This document shows positions 42,174-51,315 of a stretch of DNA of 64,000 nt, one piece after another. The position numbers were made by a program, and so were the translations under genes. Origin of the DNA: JAFGUB01 sp050305515 (GTDB taxonomy: Bacteria; Campylobacterota; Campylobacteria; Campylobacterales; Sulfurimonadaceae); the NCBI GenBank assembly GCA_050305515.1, contig JBNLFL010000040.1, positions 1 to 64,000 on the forward strand. The letters are read 5' to 3'. The notes under the pieces were generated by a model. It was not told the DNA's origin and did no database searches. It worked only from the letters and a program-made list of their open reading frames with translations. How positions within the stretch are numbered: position 1 is the first letter of the stretch; each line of letters opens with the position of its first letter.

Positions 42174-43493
42174 TTAGCCGCGTAAAAGGGTGCTTTTCAG
42201 TGCCGCTTCTTCCATCATCTCTTTGGCATATTTTACGACAACGACCGCTTCGGTTTCGTTGATGTACCATTCCGCGACATGCTCATGTTCGAGTGTCTCA
42301 AGTTTGTTCATATCGACATCCGCCATCGGAATGAAAAGGTGGGCGTAACGTTTGGGATTTTCAAGCCGCAGCGTCCAGAACAGCCACACTAAGCCGAGCG
42401 CCGCCATCATTCCGCCGAGAATGCCGCGATCGGACATATCCAGCATCAATCCGGCCAGTGTGCCGCCGACAAAGGTGGCAAAGTAGGCTGCGGAGTTGCC
42501 AATACCGAGTGCCGCACCTTTTTGATGCACTTTGGCGAATTTGGAAATCATGGACTGTACGAGCGGTTCCATCATATTGAAACCGATAAAGAAGCTGACG
42601 ACACCGAGTCCGAACAGCACGCCGGTAGTAGCAAATCCCATCAACAAAAAGGCGCTAATGAAGAGCACGATTGCCAGCAGGAAAATCTGCTTGGGTTTGT
42701 TGTGTTTCTCTCCGAAAACAGCAGCGGGACCCATGGCGATGAGCCCTGCGATCATGGCGGGTACATACACCTGCCAGAGTTCGCTTTTTTCCCAGGAGAA
42801 CGGTTCACTTGTCAGAATCAGCGGAATCAGTACGAAGGCTACCGTCATCATCCCTTTTTGCAAGGCATTGATGATGATCATGCTCAACAGATTGGGATCT
42901 TTCAAAATGTCCGCAGTCGTCGCGGTGTTATGGTAGATATGCTTGATGCGCGGCGGCGTCGGGACTTTGGTAAAGAGCAGGACCATCGCACTTACGGCAA
43001 GTACGGCGGTGATCCAGAAGAGCATGTCAACCCCGTAATGTGCCCCGATGACGGGTCCGAGTCCCATCGCCAGAGCAAAGCTGATGGCTATCGTGCCTCC
43101 CATGAGCGCCATCGCTTTGGCACGAACCTCTTCCGCGACCAGATCGCTGATCATGGCGGTGATGACGGAACCGATAGCGCCGGCTCCCTGTAAAAAACGT
43201 CCCAGCATCAGCAGGTAGATATTGTCACTCATGGCACAGATGACGGAGCCGATAAAAAATATGCTAAGACCGATAAGGAGGGTGACTTTACGTCCGATCC
43301 GGTCGCTCATCGTTCCGAAAGGCACCTGGAAAAGCGCCTGTGTCAGCGCGTAACCGCCGACGATGATGCCCACAAGCATCGGGGTGGCACCCTCAAGAGA
43401 AATGGCGTAAACGGAAAGAACCGGGAGAACCAGAAAAAGCCCTAGGAATCTCAGTGCCAGAATCATTGAAAGCGGCATGACTTTTTTAAACAT
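42174..43493 (-). CDS. MFS transporter
   Basis: A 439-aa protein with about 12 membrane helices and the MFS loop 2-3 motif GTMSDRIGRKVTLLIG, so it is a major facilitator, probably of the drug:H+ antiporter type. A cytoplasmic tail of about 50 residues follows the last helix. The substrate is unknown. Its stop codon lies in a GC-rich hairpin (42165-42182). It is divergent from rdgB. Confidence 0.88.
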   Translation of the reverse strand: MFKKVMPLSMILALRFLGLFLVLPVLSVYAISLEGATPMLVGIIVGGYALTQALFQVPFGTMSDRIGRKVTLLIGLSIFFIGSVICAMSDNIYLLMLGRFLQGAGAIGSVITAMISDLVAEEVRAKAMALMGGTIAISFALAMGLGPVIGAHYGVDMLFWITAVLAVSAMVLLFTKVPTPPRIKHIYHNTATTADILKDPNLLSMIIINALQKGMMTVAFVLIPLILTSEPFSWEKSELWQVYVPAMIAGLIAMGPAAVFGEKHNKPKQIFLLAIVLFISAFLLMGFATTGVLFGLGVVSFFIGFNMMEPLVQSMISKFAKVHQKGAALGIGNSAAYFATFVGGTLAGLMLDMSDRGILGGMMAALGLVWLFWTLRLENPKRYAHLFIPMADVDMNKLETLEHEHVAEWYINETEAVVVVKYAKEMMEEAALKSTLLRG

Positions 43494-43554
43494 CGCAGAA
43501 CCTTGTTTGAGTTAAAATGCGCCATTATAATACAACGTGCTGGCCCGACAAAGG

Positions 43555-43564
43555 TTACATGTAA
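43555..43564. repeat. TTACATGTAA palindrome in rdgB leader
   Basis: Exact copy; here the SD comes 6 nt later rather than at once. Confidence 0.95.
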
Positions 43565-43580
43565 GATTTAAGGATAATGT

Positions 43581-44171
43581 ATGAAACTGGTTCTGGCCAC
43601 CTCCAATGCGGGAAAAGTCCGCGAAATCAAAGCCCTTTGCGAAGCTTTTGAAGTGGTGCCTTACAGTGAACTGATTGCTCCGTTTGAAATTGTCGAGGAT
43701 GCACCGAGCTTCAAGGAGAACGCACTTATTAAAGCCCGGGCGGTCTATGAAGCGCTCGGAGACAGCGAGGCGATCGTCATTGCCGATGACAGCGGTATCA
43801 GCATTGATGCACTCCATGGCGAACCGGGGATTTTCAGCGCGCGCTATGCCGGGGTCGGGGCGAGTGACCGGGACAATCTTCTTAAGGCGATAGAAATGCT
43901 CAAGGCGCGCGGTGTCAGTACCTCACCAGCCCATTACACTGCAGCCATTGCCATTGTCGGAAAAAACGGGGAGTTTACGGTTCACGGGTGGATGCATGGA
44001 GACGTGATCACGGAAATGCGCGGAGAGAAGGGGTTTGGTTATGATCCGATGTTTATTCCCGAAGGCTACAGCCAAACACTCGGAGAGCTGGAAGAGCGTA
44101 TCAAAAAAGAGCTCTCCCACCGTTCGCAGGCGCTGCGGCTTGCGAAGGTAATTTTGCAGACGCTGGTCTAG
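43581..44171 (+). CDS. rdgB: dITP/XTP pyrophosphatase
   Basis: A 196-aa Ham1/RdgB protein that clears deaminated purine nucleotides to protect DNA. Visible motifs are LATSNAGKVREIKAL, ENALIKARA, VIADDSGISIDALHGEPGIFSARYAG and GEKGFGYDPMFIP. AAGGATAATGT precedes the start, and an iterated palindrome lies 16 nt before the ATG. It overlaps the convergent DUF3817-like gene by 4 nt. Confidence 0.94.
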   Translation: MKLVLATSNAGKVREIKALCEAFEVVPYSELIAPFEIVEDAPSFKENALIKARAVYEALGDSEAIVIADDSGISIDALHGEPGIFSARYAGVGASDRDNLLKAIEMLKARGVSTSPAHYTAAIAIVGKNGEFTVHGWMHGDVITEMRGEKGFGYDPMFIPEGYSQTLGELEERIKKELSHRSQALRLAKVILQTLV

Positions 44172-44482
44172 GCGCGCTCGGGAGCCGCTTCGAGCAGGGC
44201 GATCTCTTCTTTGAGACTGCGGTCGGTGATGAAGGTCCCAAAAGGGATGAACGAAGCGATAAAAATGCGCAGGGCCTCTTTTTTACTCAGGCGCTCCTCC
44301 ATTAGGTTTGAGGCGATGAGACCGATGAGGGCCAGAAAAAGTACGCCGTGCGTCATGCCGACGATTTTGACATAGACGGGTTCGCCGCCGATATATTTGA
44401 GCGGCATGGCAATAAAGAGCAGAAGAAGCCAGGAAAGGCCTTCAGAGAGTGCGGCGTATCGTAAAAGGTGCATATTTTTCAT
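44168..44482 (-). CDS. DUF3817-like integral membrane protein
   Basis: A 104-aa protein with three probable membrane helices (LLRYAALSEGLSWLLLLFIA, GMTHGVLFLALIGLIA, FIASFIPFGTF). It resembles DUF3817 proteins of unknown function. ATG 44482 is chosen because AAGGA lies upstream, again immediately after an iterated palindrome. A longer frame from 44551 would read into uppP. It is downstream of uppP with a 25-nt gap. Confidence 0.78.
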   Translation of the reverse strand: MKNMHLLRYAALSEGLSWLLLLFIAMPLKYIGGEPVYVKIVGMTHGVLFLALIGLIASNLMEERLSKKEALRIFIASFIPFGTFITDRSLKEEIALLEAAPERA

Positions 44483-44493
44483 TGTTTTTTTCC

Positions 44494-44503
44494 TTACATG
44501 TAA
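44494..44503. repeat. TTACATGTAA palindrome between uppP and DUF3817-like gene
   Basis: Exact copy in a 25-nt gap; the minus strand continues into the SD AAGGA. Confidence 0.95.
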
Positions 44504-44507
44504 CGTA

Positions 44508-45284
44508 TTACATCTCAATCCCGAAGAGGCCGAACAAAAGGCCTGAAACAATCAGGTAGATGCCAAACGGAGTGAAATTATAACGCGCGACAATGGCCAG
44601 AAAACTTTTGACCGCAATATAACCTACAACGAAAGAAATAATAAAGCCAACCAATAATAAGAGGGCATTTTCGGTACTTTCGAAAATCACTTCATGCTCT
44701 TTGTAAAGCATATACAGCGACGCCGCTCCCATAGTGGGAATGGCCAGCAAAAACGAGAAGCTCATGGCGCTTTCGCGTTTGAGCCCAAGAAGCATGGCGC
44801 CGAGAATCGTCATGCCCGAACGGGAGATTCCCGGAACCAGAGAGAGGGTCTGGAAGAGTCCGATGCCGAAAGCCTGGCGCAGTGACACCTGCTCAAGATT
44901 GTCGACATGGTGCTCCTTTTCGCGCCAGAAGTATTCGATCAGCAAAAAAGCGACGCCGGTAAGCACCATCAACGCGACCGTGGAGTTCATTGCAAAAAGT
45001 GATTCGATCTGTTTGTGAAAAAGAAATCCCACGATTCCGGTAGGAATGAATGCGAGGATGAGGCGAATCCAGAGGGCACGGCTCTGGATCAGCCGCTCTT
45101 TATAGATGAGCATGACTGAAAAGATCGGAGCAATCTGTACGATAATTTCAAAGGCTTTCATGAAATTGTCCTGTTTCAGGCCAAGAAACTGTGCACCAAG
45201 GACCAGATGTGCGGTTGATGAAACGGGAAGGTATTCGGTAATGCCTTCGATGATTCCTAATATGGCGGCGTCAAAAAGAGTCAC
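44508..45284 (-). CDS. uppP: Undecaprenyl-diphosphatase
   Basis: UppP (BacA) recycles undecaprenyl pyrophosphate to the monophosphate carrier used for peptidoglycan and for the PglC reaction. The 258-aa polytopic protein has GIIEGITEYLPVSSTAHLVL and LVPGISRSGMTILGAML, the two catalytic signatures. The size is normal. Confidence 0.95.
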   Translation of the reverse strand: MTLFDAAILGIIEGITEYLPVSSTAHLVLGAQFLGLKQDNFMKAFEIIVQIAPIFSVMLIYKERLIQSRALWIRLILAFIPTGIVGFLFHKQIESLFAMNSTVALMVLTGVAFLLIEYFWREKEHHVDNLEQVSLRQAFGIGLFQTLSLVPGISRSGMTILGAMLLGLKRESAMSFSFLLAIPTMGAASLYMLYKEHEVIFESTENALLLLVGFIISFVVGYIAVKSFLAIVARYNFTPFGIYLIVSGLLFGLFGIEM

Positions 45285-45392
45285 AGTGCGCTCCGGAAAA
45301 TGATGCGCATTTTAGCATAGGTGCATGTTTAATATACCCCTTACGGCGACTTCGATATAATACGCGGTTTGATTTTTTTTAAAGGATGCTGC

Positions 45393-46499
45393 ATGCTTCT
45401 TTTTACTCCGGGACCTACCCCGGTACCTGAAAGTGTCAGAAATGCGATGGCGACACCGACCATTCACCACCGGACTCCCGAGTTCGAAGCGATCTTCGAA
45501 CGCACCCGGGTTTTGCTGTTCAAGCTTTTCAAGACCGATGAGGTCGTCATGCTGGCTTCAACCGGTACGGGAGCGATGGAATCGGCGGTTATCAACCTCT
45601 GTCATGACACGCTGCTGAGTGTCAACTCCGGAAAATTCGGAGAGCGTTTCGGGAAAATTGCTACGGCAAACGGTTTGGGGAATATTGAACTGACCAATCC
45701 CTGGGACACGCCTGCTGATGTAGAATCCCTGATTGACCTGCTCAAAGAGCACCCGGGTATTGATGCGGTCGCCGTTCAGATCAGCGAAAGTGCCGGCGGA
45801 TTGCGTCATCCTGTCGAAGCCATTGCCGCGGCGGTCAAGGCGTTCAACCCCGAGATCATGGTGATTGCCGACGGTATTACCGCGGTGGGAGTCGAGCCGA
45901 TTGATGTCAGCAATATCGATGCACTGATCGCAGGCAGCCAGAAGGCGCTGATGCTGCCTCCGGGTCTTGCGATTATCGGTCTCTCCAACAAAGCCATTGA
46001 GAAGATCGGTAAAGGCAAAGGGTACTACTTCAATCTCGCAACCGAGATTAAAAAACAGCGTGAGAACACGACCGCATGGACGGCGGCAACGACGCTGGTC
46101 ATCGGAACCGAAGCCATTTTGAAAGAGATTGAAGCGCATGGCGGTACGGAGTGGCTTTATGACGTTACAGCGCGCCGCGCCGAAGCGACGAAGCGCGCAA
46201 TGGAAGCACTGGGGTTACATATATATCCCAAAACTCCGGCGCGCTCCATGACCACGATTGATGATGCCGATGCCAATCAGATCCGTTCCATCCTGAAAAA
46301 CGACTACAAAGTCAATGTTGCCGGAGGGCAGGACCATCTGAAAGGAAAAATCTTCCGGATCAACCAGATGGGACTGATTGCCGATTATGAAGCGGCATGG
46401 GTGGTCAATGCAGTGGAACTGGCTCTGGCCAAACTCGGACGCCGCCCTTACGACGGTACGGCCGGACGTATTTTCAATGAGGTCTATTTCCAGTTATGA
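45393..46499 (+). CDS. Class V aminotransferase (alanine/serine-glyoxylate type)
   Basis: A 368-aa PLP enzyme with FTPGPTPVPESVRNAM, STGTGAMESA and the PLP lysine in AGSQKALMLPPGL. It belongs to the serine-pyruvate/alanine-glyoxylate aminotransferase branch, where Campylobacterota members may also act on aspartate. The substrate is not certain. AAGGA 8 nt before ATG 45393 supports this start over one 24 nt upstream. It overlaps hisZ by 4 nt. Confidence 0.87.
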   Translation: MLLFTPGPTPVPESVRNAMATPTIHHRTPEFEAIFERTRVLLFKLFKTDEVVMLASTGTGAMESAVINLCHDTLLSVNSGKFGERFGKIATANGLGNIELTNPWDTPADVESLIDLLKEHPGIDAVAVQISESAGGLRHPVEAIAAAVKAFNPEIMVIADGITAVGVEPIDVSNIDALIAGSQKALMLPPGLAIIGLSNKAIEKIGKGKGYYFNLATEIKKQRENTTAWTAATTLVIGTEAILKEIEAHGGTEWLYDVTARRAEATKRAMEALGLHIYPKTPARSMTTIDDADANQIRSILKNDYKVNVAGGQDHLKGKIFRINQMGLIADYEAAWVVNAVELALAKLGRRPYDGTAGRIFNEVYFQL

Positions 46500-47338
46500 T
46501 TCTTGAACACGAAATCCCCGACGGCAGCAAACTCTACTTTGGCGATTCCGCCAAAAAAAAGCGTGAGATCGAGCATGTCGCCAGCAAGGTGCTCAGTGCC
46601 GAGGGCTTCGAAGAGATCGTAACGCCGCTTTTTTCGTACCACCAGCATCAGAGCATCTCAAACGAGCGCGAACTGATCCGCGTCAATGACCGCGCCAATT
46701 ACAACATGAGCCTTCGGGCCGATTCGACAATTGATGTGGTACGCATCATCAACAAGCGGCTCGGACGCAACACTACGCACAAGAAATGGTTTTACATCCA
46801 GCCGGTGTACCGCTATCCGGCGAATGAGCAGTATCAGGTGGGTGCCGAGTATATCGATGAAGTGCGCCTGAGTGCGGTACTCAATCGTGCCATGGCGATT
46901 TTCAAGCGTCTGAAGATGACGCCGCTGCTGCAGATTTCAAATATTAACATTCCGCAGAAGCTGGCAAAATTGCTCGATATGCCTCTTGATGCCTTCCGGC
47001 ATATCAATATCGAGCAGTTCCTCTCGCGCGAGATCGACTGGCTTACACAGCTTGTCTACCTTCAGGAGCCGCAGCAGATTGATGCGGTTATCGCCGTCGT
47101 GCCGGATGAGATCAAGTCGGAACTGCTCAAGATCAAGGAGCTGTGCGAAGCGGTAGCGTATGAGAATGTCGTCATCGCTCCCATGTACTACGCCAAGATG
47201 CTCTATTACGATGAGCTCTATTTCAGAGTGATCGAAGGCAATGAAACCTATGCCCGTGGCGGGCGCTATCACAATGACGATGTGACGTCGGTAGGCTTTG
47301 CAATCTACACCGACGCACTGGTCGAAGCATTAAGTTAA
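46496..47338 (+). CDS. hisZ: ATP phosphoribosyltransferase regulatory subunit
   Basis: HisZ is a histidyl-tRNA synthetase-like protein that activates and feedback-regulates the short form of HisG in histidine synthesis. The 280-aa protein has EEIVTPLFSYHQHQS, MSLRADSTIDVVRI and a motif-3-like YARGGRYHNDD, but it lacks the HisS anticodon domain. No hisG lies nearby. It is coupled to the aminotransferase. Confidence 0.87.
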   Translation: MILEHEIPDGSKLYFGDSAKKKREIEHVASKVLSAEGFEEIVTPLFSYHQHQSISNERELIRVNDRANYNMSLRADSTIDVVRIINKRLGRNTTHKKWFYIQPVYRYPANEQYQVGAEYIDEVRLSAVLNRAMAIFKRLKMTPLLQISNINIPQKLAKLLDMPLDAFRHINIEQFLSREIDWLTQLVYLQEPQQIDAVIAVVPDEIKSELLKIKELCEAVAYENVVIAPMYYAKMLYYDELYFRVIEGNETYARGGRYHNDDVTSVGFAIYTDALVEALS

Positions 47339-47353
47339 ACGAGGAAGTAAGGT

Positions 47354-48601
47354 ATGAAAGCAGATGTAATCGTCGGCATCCAGTGGGGTGACGAAGGAAA
47401 AGGTAAGATTGTCGATAAACTGGCACAGGAGTACGATGTTGTCTGTCGCTCACAGGGCGGGCATAATGCCGGTCATACGATTTGGGTTGATGGCGTACGT
47501 TATGCGCTGCATCTGGTACCTTCGGGAGTCCTTAACCCCAAAGCCGTCAATGTGGTTGGTAACGGAGTGGTGCTCTCTCCGGAGTCTCTCATCAAAGAGA
47601 TGACACAGTTTGAAAAACTCGAAGGGCGCCTGTTCATTTCAGACAAGGCACATCTGAACCTTGCCTACCATGCGCAGATCGATCAGGCGCGTGAACGCCT
47701 CAAAGGCGAGAAAGCCATCGGTACAACGGGCAAAGGGATCGGACCCGCCTATTCGGACAAGATCAACCGTATCGGGCATCGTGTCGGAGAACTGCGTGAC
47801 CCGGTAAAACTGACAGCATCCATTCTGGAGTATTTTGCGCAGAACCGTGCCATCTTTGATGCGCTGGAGATTTCAGCACCCGATGAAACGGCACTGTTGG
47901 CAGAGCTCACACTCTTTCATGATGCACTGGTGCCATTTATCACCGATACCACGCAACTGGTGTGGAAAGCGCTTGATTCCGACAAGCGTGTTCTCCTTGA
48001 GGGTGCTCAGGGCACGATGCTTGACATTGACCACGGGACCTATCCGTTCGTCACCTCTTCATCCACAGTCACCGCAGGTTCGTGTACCGGTCTGGGACTC
48101 AACCCGAAAAATATCGGCAAGGTGACGGGCATTGTCAAAGCCTACTGCACCCGCGTAGGTAACGGGCCGTTCCCGAGTGAAGATGTTGGTGATGCCGGTG
48201 AACGTCTTCGCGAACAGGGCCATGAGTTTGGGACTACGACAGGGCGTGCCCGCCGCTGCGGCTGGTTTGATGCCGTCGCATGCCGCTACGCGAGCCGTCT
48301 GAACGGGTGTGATGAACTGGCACTGATGAAGCTGGATGTCCTTGACGGTTTTTCAGAAGTTAAAGTGTGTGTGGCCTATGAACTTGACGGAGTTGAGATC
48401 GATTACGTTCCTACAGATCTGGGCTCGGTCACGCCGATTTACAAAATATTCAAAGGATGGGAATCTTCAAAAGGTGCACGCAGCTTCGATGCATTGCCGC
48501 AGGAAGCGCAGGAGTACATCCGTGCCATTGAAGCAATCACCCAGACAAAAGTGGGTATCATATCCACATCTCCGGATCGTAACGACACCATCATTATGTA
48601 A
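47354..48601 (+). CDS. purA: Adenylosuccinate synthetase
   Basis: PurA makes adenylosuccinate from IMP, aspartate and GTP. The 415-aa protein has the GTP loop GIQWGDEGKGKIVD, GGHNAGHTI with the catalytic His, TTGKGIGPAY and EGAQGTMLDIDHGTYPFVTSS. The length is normal. Confidence 0.97.
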   Translation: MKADVIVGIQWGDEGKGKIVDKLAQEYDVVCRSQGGHNAGHTIWVDGVRYALHLVPSGVLNPKAVNVVGNGVVLSPESLIKEMTQFEKLEGRLFISDKAHLNLAYHAQIDQARERLKGEKAIGTTGKGIGPAYSDKINRIGHRVGELRDPVKLTASILEYFAQNRAIFDALEISAPDETALLAELTLFHDALVPFITDTTQLVWKALDSDKRVLLEGAQGTMLDIDHGTYPFVTSSSTVTAGSCTGLGLNPKNIGKVTGIVKAYCTRVGNGPFPSEDVGDAGERLREQGHEFGTTTGRARRCGWFDAVACRYASRLNGCDELALMKLDVLDGFSEVKVCVAYELDGVEIDYVPTDLGSVTPIYKIFKGWESSKGARSFDALPQEAQEYIRAIEAITQTKVGIISTSPDRNDTIIM

Positions 48602-48610
48602 AGGTTGGGC

Positions 48611-49036
48611 ATGAAGACGCGCTTCACTCCGCTTGTCAAGATCAAAAAAAATCTGTTCGACAAGAGTGAACGTCTTCTTGCAAAAGCCAATCGTGAGCAT
48701 CAAAAAGCTAAAGAAGCGCTTGAAACTGCCCTTTATGATCTGCACCACAATATTTCCCTTACCTCCGGTACTATGAGCGATATGTTGCAACAGCGGCAGA
48801 TTCTTCAGATGCAACGCAGTGTCGTCCTGCAGTGCCGAACGGTCGCCGAACGGACGCATTTGCAGGTAGAAGCGGCAAAAAAAGAGCTTCGCAACGCCTT
48901 GATGCAGTATGAAAAATTCAAATATCTTGAAACGCAGGAAATCGAAGCAATCATGCAAAAACGTGCAAAAATGGAGCAAAAAGAACTGGATGAGAGTGCT
49001 TTGCACGGATTTATGCTGCGTCAGGAGTCTGTATGA
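48611..49036 (+). CDS. FliJ-like flagellar coiled-coil protein
   Basis: A 141-aa highly charged protein predicted to be mostly coiled coil (KTRFTPLVKIKKNLFDKSERLLAKAN, then LRNALMQYEKFKYLETQE). It resembles FliJ, the export-apparatus stalk protein of the flagellar type III system. It overlaps motE and follows purA, a known flagellar neighbourhood in this phylum. ATG 48611 is preferred to a TTG at 48605 because of spacing to the upstream AAAGG. Confidence 0.7.
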   Translation: MKTRFTPLVKIKKNLFDKSERLLAKANREHQKAKEALETALYDLHHNISLTSGTMSDMLQQRQILQMQRSVVLQCRTVAERTHLQVEAAKKELRNALMQYEKFKYLETQEIEAIMQKRAKMEQKELDESALHGFMLRQESV

Positions 49037-49557
49037 TCCGCTCTCTTATCGGATGCCTGGTTGCCTTGAGCCTGCCGCTTGCGGCCATTGAAACCAGCGA
49101 TAACCTTTTTGAATGCAGCAAGATTTTTCAGGAGCGAAAAGGCGAATTGCTGGTAGAACTCGAACGCATCGACGAACAGCGTCAGGCACTTGAAGCATTG
49201 AAATCCGCGACTGATGAATTGTTGCAAAAGAGAGAAGCCCTGCTTGAGAGTCGTGAGGCAAACGTCACCAAAACGCTGGAAGTCATCACGGAAAAAGAGG
49301 CCAATATCAAGGCCATGATGGAGAAAAACGCGCAGATTCTGGATGAGATAAAGAATTTGAAGATGGATAAAACCTCACAGACGTTTGCAAAGATGAAAGC
49401 AGCCTCTGCAGCCCAGATCCTTGAAAACATGGAAATCGAAGAGGCGGCCAAAGTGATGATGACGCTCAAACCCAAAACGGTAGGTCAGATACTGGCAAAA
49501 ATGGATGCGGCGAAGGCATCGCAGATCACTTTGATGCTTGGAAAAGCGGCGCAATAG
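49033..49557 (+). CDS. motE: MotE-like flagellar stator chaperone
   Basis: A 174-aa exported protein with a signal peptide (IRSLIGCLVALSLPLAAIET), a long coiled coil (about residues 30-120) and a C-terminal MgtE-N-like domain (KMKAASAAQILENMEIEEAAKVMMTLKPKTVGQILAKMDAAKASQI shares the repeated pattern). MotE dimers stabilise MotB in Campylobacterota motors. It follows the fliJ-like gene with a 4-nt overlap, and a terminator follows. Confidence 0.85.
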   Translation: MIRSLIGCLVALSLPLAAIETSDNLFECSKIFQERKGELLVELERIDEQRQALEALKSATDELLQKREALLESREANVTKTLEVITEKEANIKAMMEKNAQILDEIKNLKMDKTSQTFAKMKAASAAQILENMEIEEAAKVMMTLKPKTVGQILAKMDAAKASQITLMLGKAAQ

Positions 49558-49562
49558 CGCAC

Positions 49563-49586
49563 ACTGTTACATGTAAACAGTTTTTT
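49563..49586 (+). terminator. Terminator after motE built around the palindrome
   Basis: ACTGTT (49563-49568) and AACAGT (49576-49581) form a stem around the loop ACATGTA and are followed by five more T. The loop and inner stem are the iterated palindrome TTACATGTAA at 49567-49576. Confidence 0.55.
49567..49576. repeat. TTACATGTAA palindrome in motE terminator
   Basis: Exact copy forming the loop and inner stem of a terminator-like hairpin. Confidence 0.95.
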
Positions 49587-49633
49587 ACCTTTGAGAGGGT
49601 AAAATACCAAAAATTCAGACCCAGGCAAAGCTC

Positions 49634-50185
49634 ATGAAAATATCGCTCAACCACGTTCCCCATATCGCCACAAAAATAGCCGTGGATCTTAATAAAAGTG
49701 GTCTGGTCACGATGACATCGGGCCTGGAAGCAGTTGCGGCCGAGGCAGAAAAAGTGTTGATTGAAAATGTCAAAAAAGAGGTGGCACTCGAAGCACGTGT
49801 CAATGAGATCGTTTCCGAAAACGAGGAAGAGATCGATTTTTACCTTGCCGACGAGCGTCAGCTTTTTTTCATGATCAAGAAAAAGCTTGCTGACGAGTAT
49901 GGTGTGATTCTTTCATACGAAGAGCGTTTTTCAGATCTTGCACACAAGATTCTGGATAATCTGTATGAAGAGGATCTCATAAATTATGATGTGAGTGAAA
50001 ACCGTATTAAAAATGTCATTTACGACTCGATGACAGGCTATATTGCGGATACCAGCAAGATTGAACAGGCGGTGATTGATAAACTCCGTTCCTATAAACG
50101 TCAGTTGATTCCCGGGACCGACGAGTATGAGATTTTATATGAGAAGCTCTATCGTGAAGAGCTTGAGCGAAGAGGAATGGCGTAA
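49634..50185 (+). CDS. DUF507 family protein
   Basis: A 183-aa acidic, largely helical protein (HIATKIAVDLNKSGLV, then ILDNLYEEDLINYDVSENRIKNVI and IDKLRSYKRQLIPGTDEYEI). It resembles the DUF507 family found in Campylobacterota and Aquificota, which has no known function. The stop and the carA start overlap by one base (TAATG). Confidence 0.82.
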   Translation: MKISLNHVPHIATKIAVDLNKSGLVTMTSGLEAVAAEAEKVLIENVKKEVALEARVNEIVSENEEEIDFYLADERQLFFMIKKKLADEYGVILSYEERFSDLAHKILDNLYEEDLINYDVSENRIKNVIYDSMTGYIADTSKIEQAVIDKLRSYKRQLIPGTDEYEILYEKLYREELERRGMA

Positions 50186-51306
50186 TGGCGTGGATCTATC
50201 TGGAAAACGGTGCTTTTTTTGAAGCAAAGAGTTTTGGTGCCGGGACGACGGCAGTCGGTGAAATCGTATTCAATACCTCGATGAGCGGCTATCAGGAGAT
50301 TGTTTCCGATCCTTCCTATGCCGGACAGTTTGTAACGTTCACCATGCCGGAAATCGGAAATGTCGGTGTGAATGATGAAGATATGGAGAGCAAGGCCGCA
50401 CATGCCAAAGGCATTATTGTACGGCAGTTTCAAAAACGCTACTCCAATTTTCGCGCACAGGAAGGACTCGATACCTTTTTGAAAGCGCAGGGTGTCATGG
50501 GGCTTTGCGACATTGATACACGCTACCTGACAAAAATGCTGCGCAAAGAGGGCTCCATGATGATGGTCGCTTCCACGACTGTCAGTGATAAGGCCGAGCT
50601 TAAAAAGATTCTTGAAAGTACGCCCCGTATTGAAGAGATCAACTACATTGAAGAGGTCAGTACCAAAACGCCTTACGTTCATGAACACGGGATCTATGAT
50701 GCCGTCAACTTCCGCTACAACCGGCCCCCTGAAGTTCAGGCTAATATCGTTGCAATTGATTTCGGTATCAAGCGCAACATTCTCAATGAACTCACCGAAG
50801 CGGGTTTACATGTAGAGGTTATCCCCAACACATTTGATGCCGACATGCTGATTGAACGCGTTAGATCCGGAGAGATTGACGGCGTGTTCCTCTCGAACGG
50901 TCCCGGAGATCCGCTCGTACTGAAAAAAGAACAGGAACAGATCCGAAAACTGATTGCTGCAAAAGTCCCTATGTTTGCTATCTGTCTCGGACACCAGTTG
51001 CTTTCGATTTCTCACGGCTACGATACCTTTAAACTGAAATTCGGACACCATGGCGGCAACCATCCGGTTAAGAATGTCAGCAACGGTGTTGTAGAAATTA
51101 CGGCGCAAAATCACAATTATAATGTACCTGATGCGATTACCGAGATTGCGGATGTTACACATGTCAATCTCTTTGACAATACGATTGAAGGCTTGCGCTA
51201 TAAAGATGCCCCGATCTTTTCGGTACAGCATCATCCGGAGTCAAGCCCCGGCCCGAAAGAGAGCCGTTATATCTTTTCCAAATTTCTCACGCTTCTTAAA
51301 TCATAA
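50185..51306 (+). CDS. carA: Carbamoyl-phosphate synthase small subunit
   Basis: CarA hydrolyses glutamine and passes ammonia to CarB for arginine and pyrimidine synthesis. The 373-aa protein has the N-terminal ENGAFFEAKSFG and FNTSMSGYQEI, and the class I glutaminase triad: Cys in FAICLGHQLLS and His-Glu in SVQHHPESSPG. No carB follows here. A palindrome variant (TTACATGTAG) falls at 50806. Confidence 0.96.
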   Translation: MAWIYLENGAFFEAKSFGAGTTAVGEIVFNTSMSGYQEIVSDPSYAGQFVTFTMPEIGNVGVNDEDMESKAAHAKGIIVRQFQKRYSNFRAQEGLDTFLKAQGVMGLCDIDTRYLTKMLRKEGSMMMVASTTVSDKAELKKILESTPRIEEINYIEEVSTKTPYVHEHGIYDAVNFRYNRPPEVQANIVAIDFGIKRNILNELTEAGLHVEVIPNTFDADMLIERVRSGEIDGVFLSNGPGDPLVLKKEQEQIRKLIAAKVPMFAICLGHQLLSISHGYDTFKLKFGHHGGNHPVKNVSNGVVEITAQNHNYNVPDAITEIADVTHVNLFDNTIEGLRYKDAPIFSVQHHPESSPGPKESRYIFSKFLTLLKS

Positions 51307-51315
51307 ACTTTTCAG

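Noticed and set aside
42165..42182. Terminator for moeA or the MFS gene at the GC-rich hairpin
   Set aside because: The 7-bp stem overlaps the MFS stop codon and has no T run in either direction.
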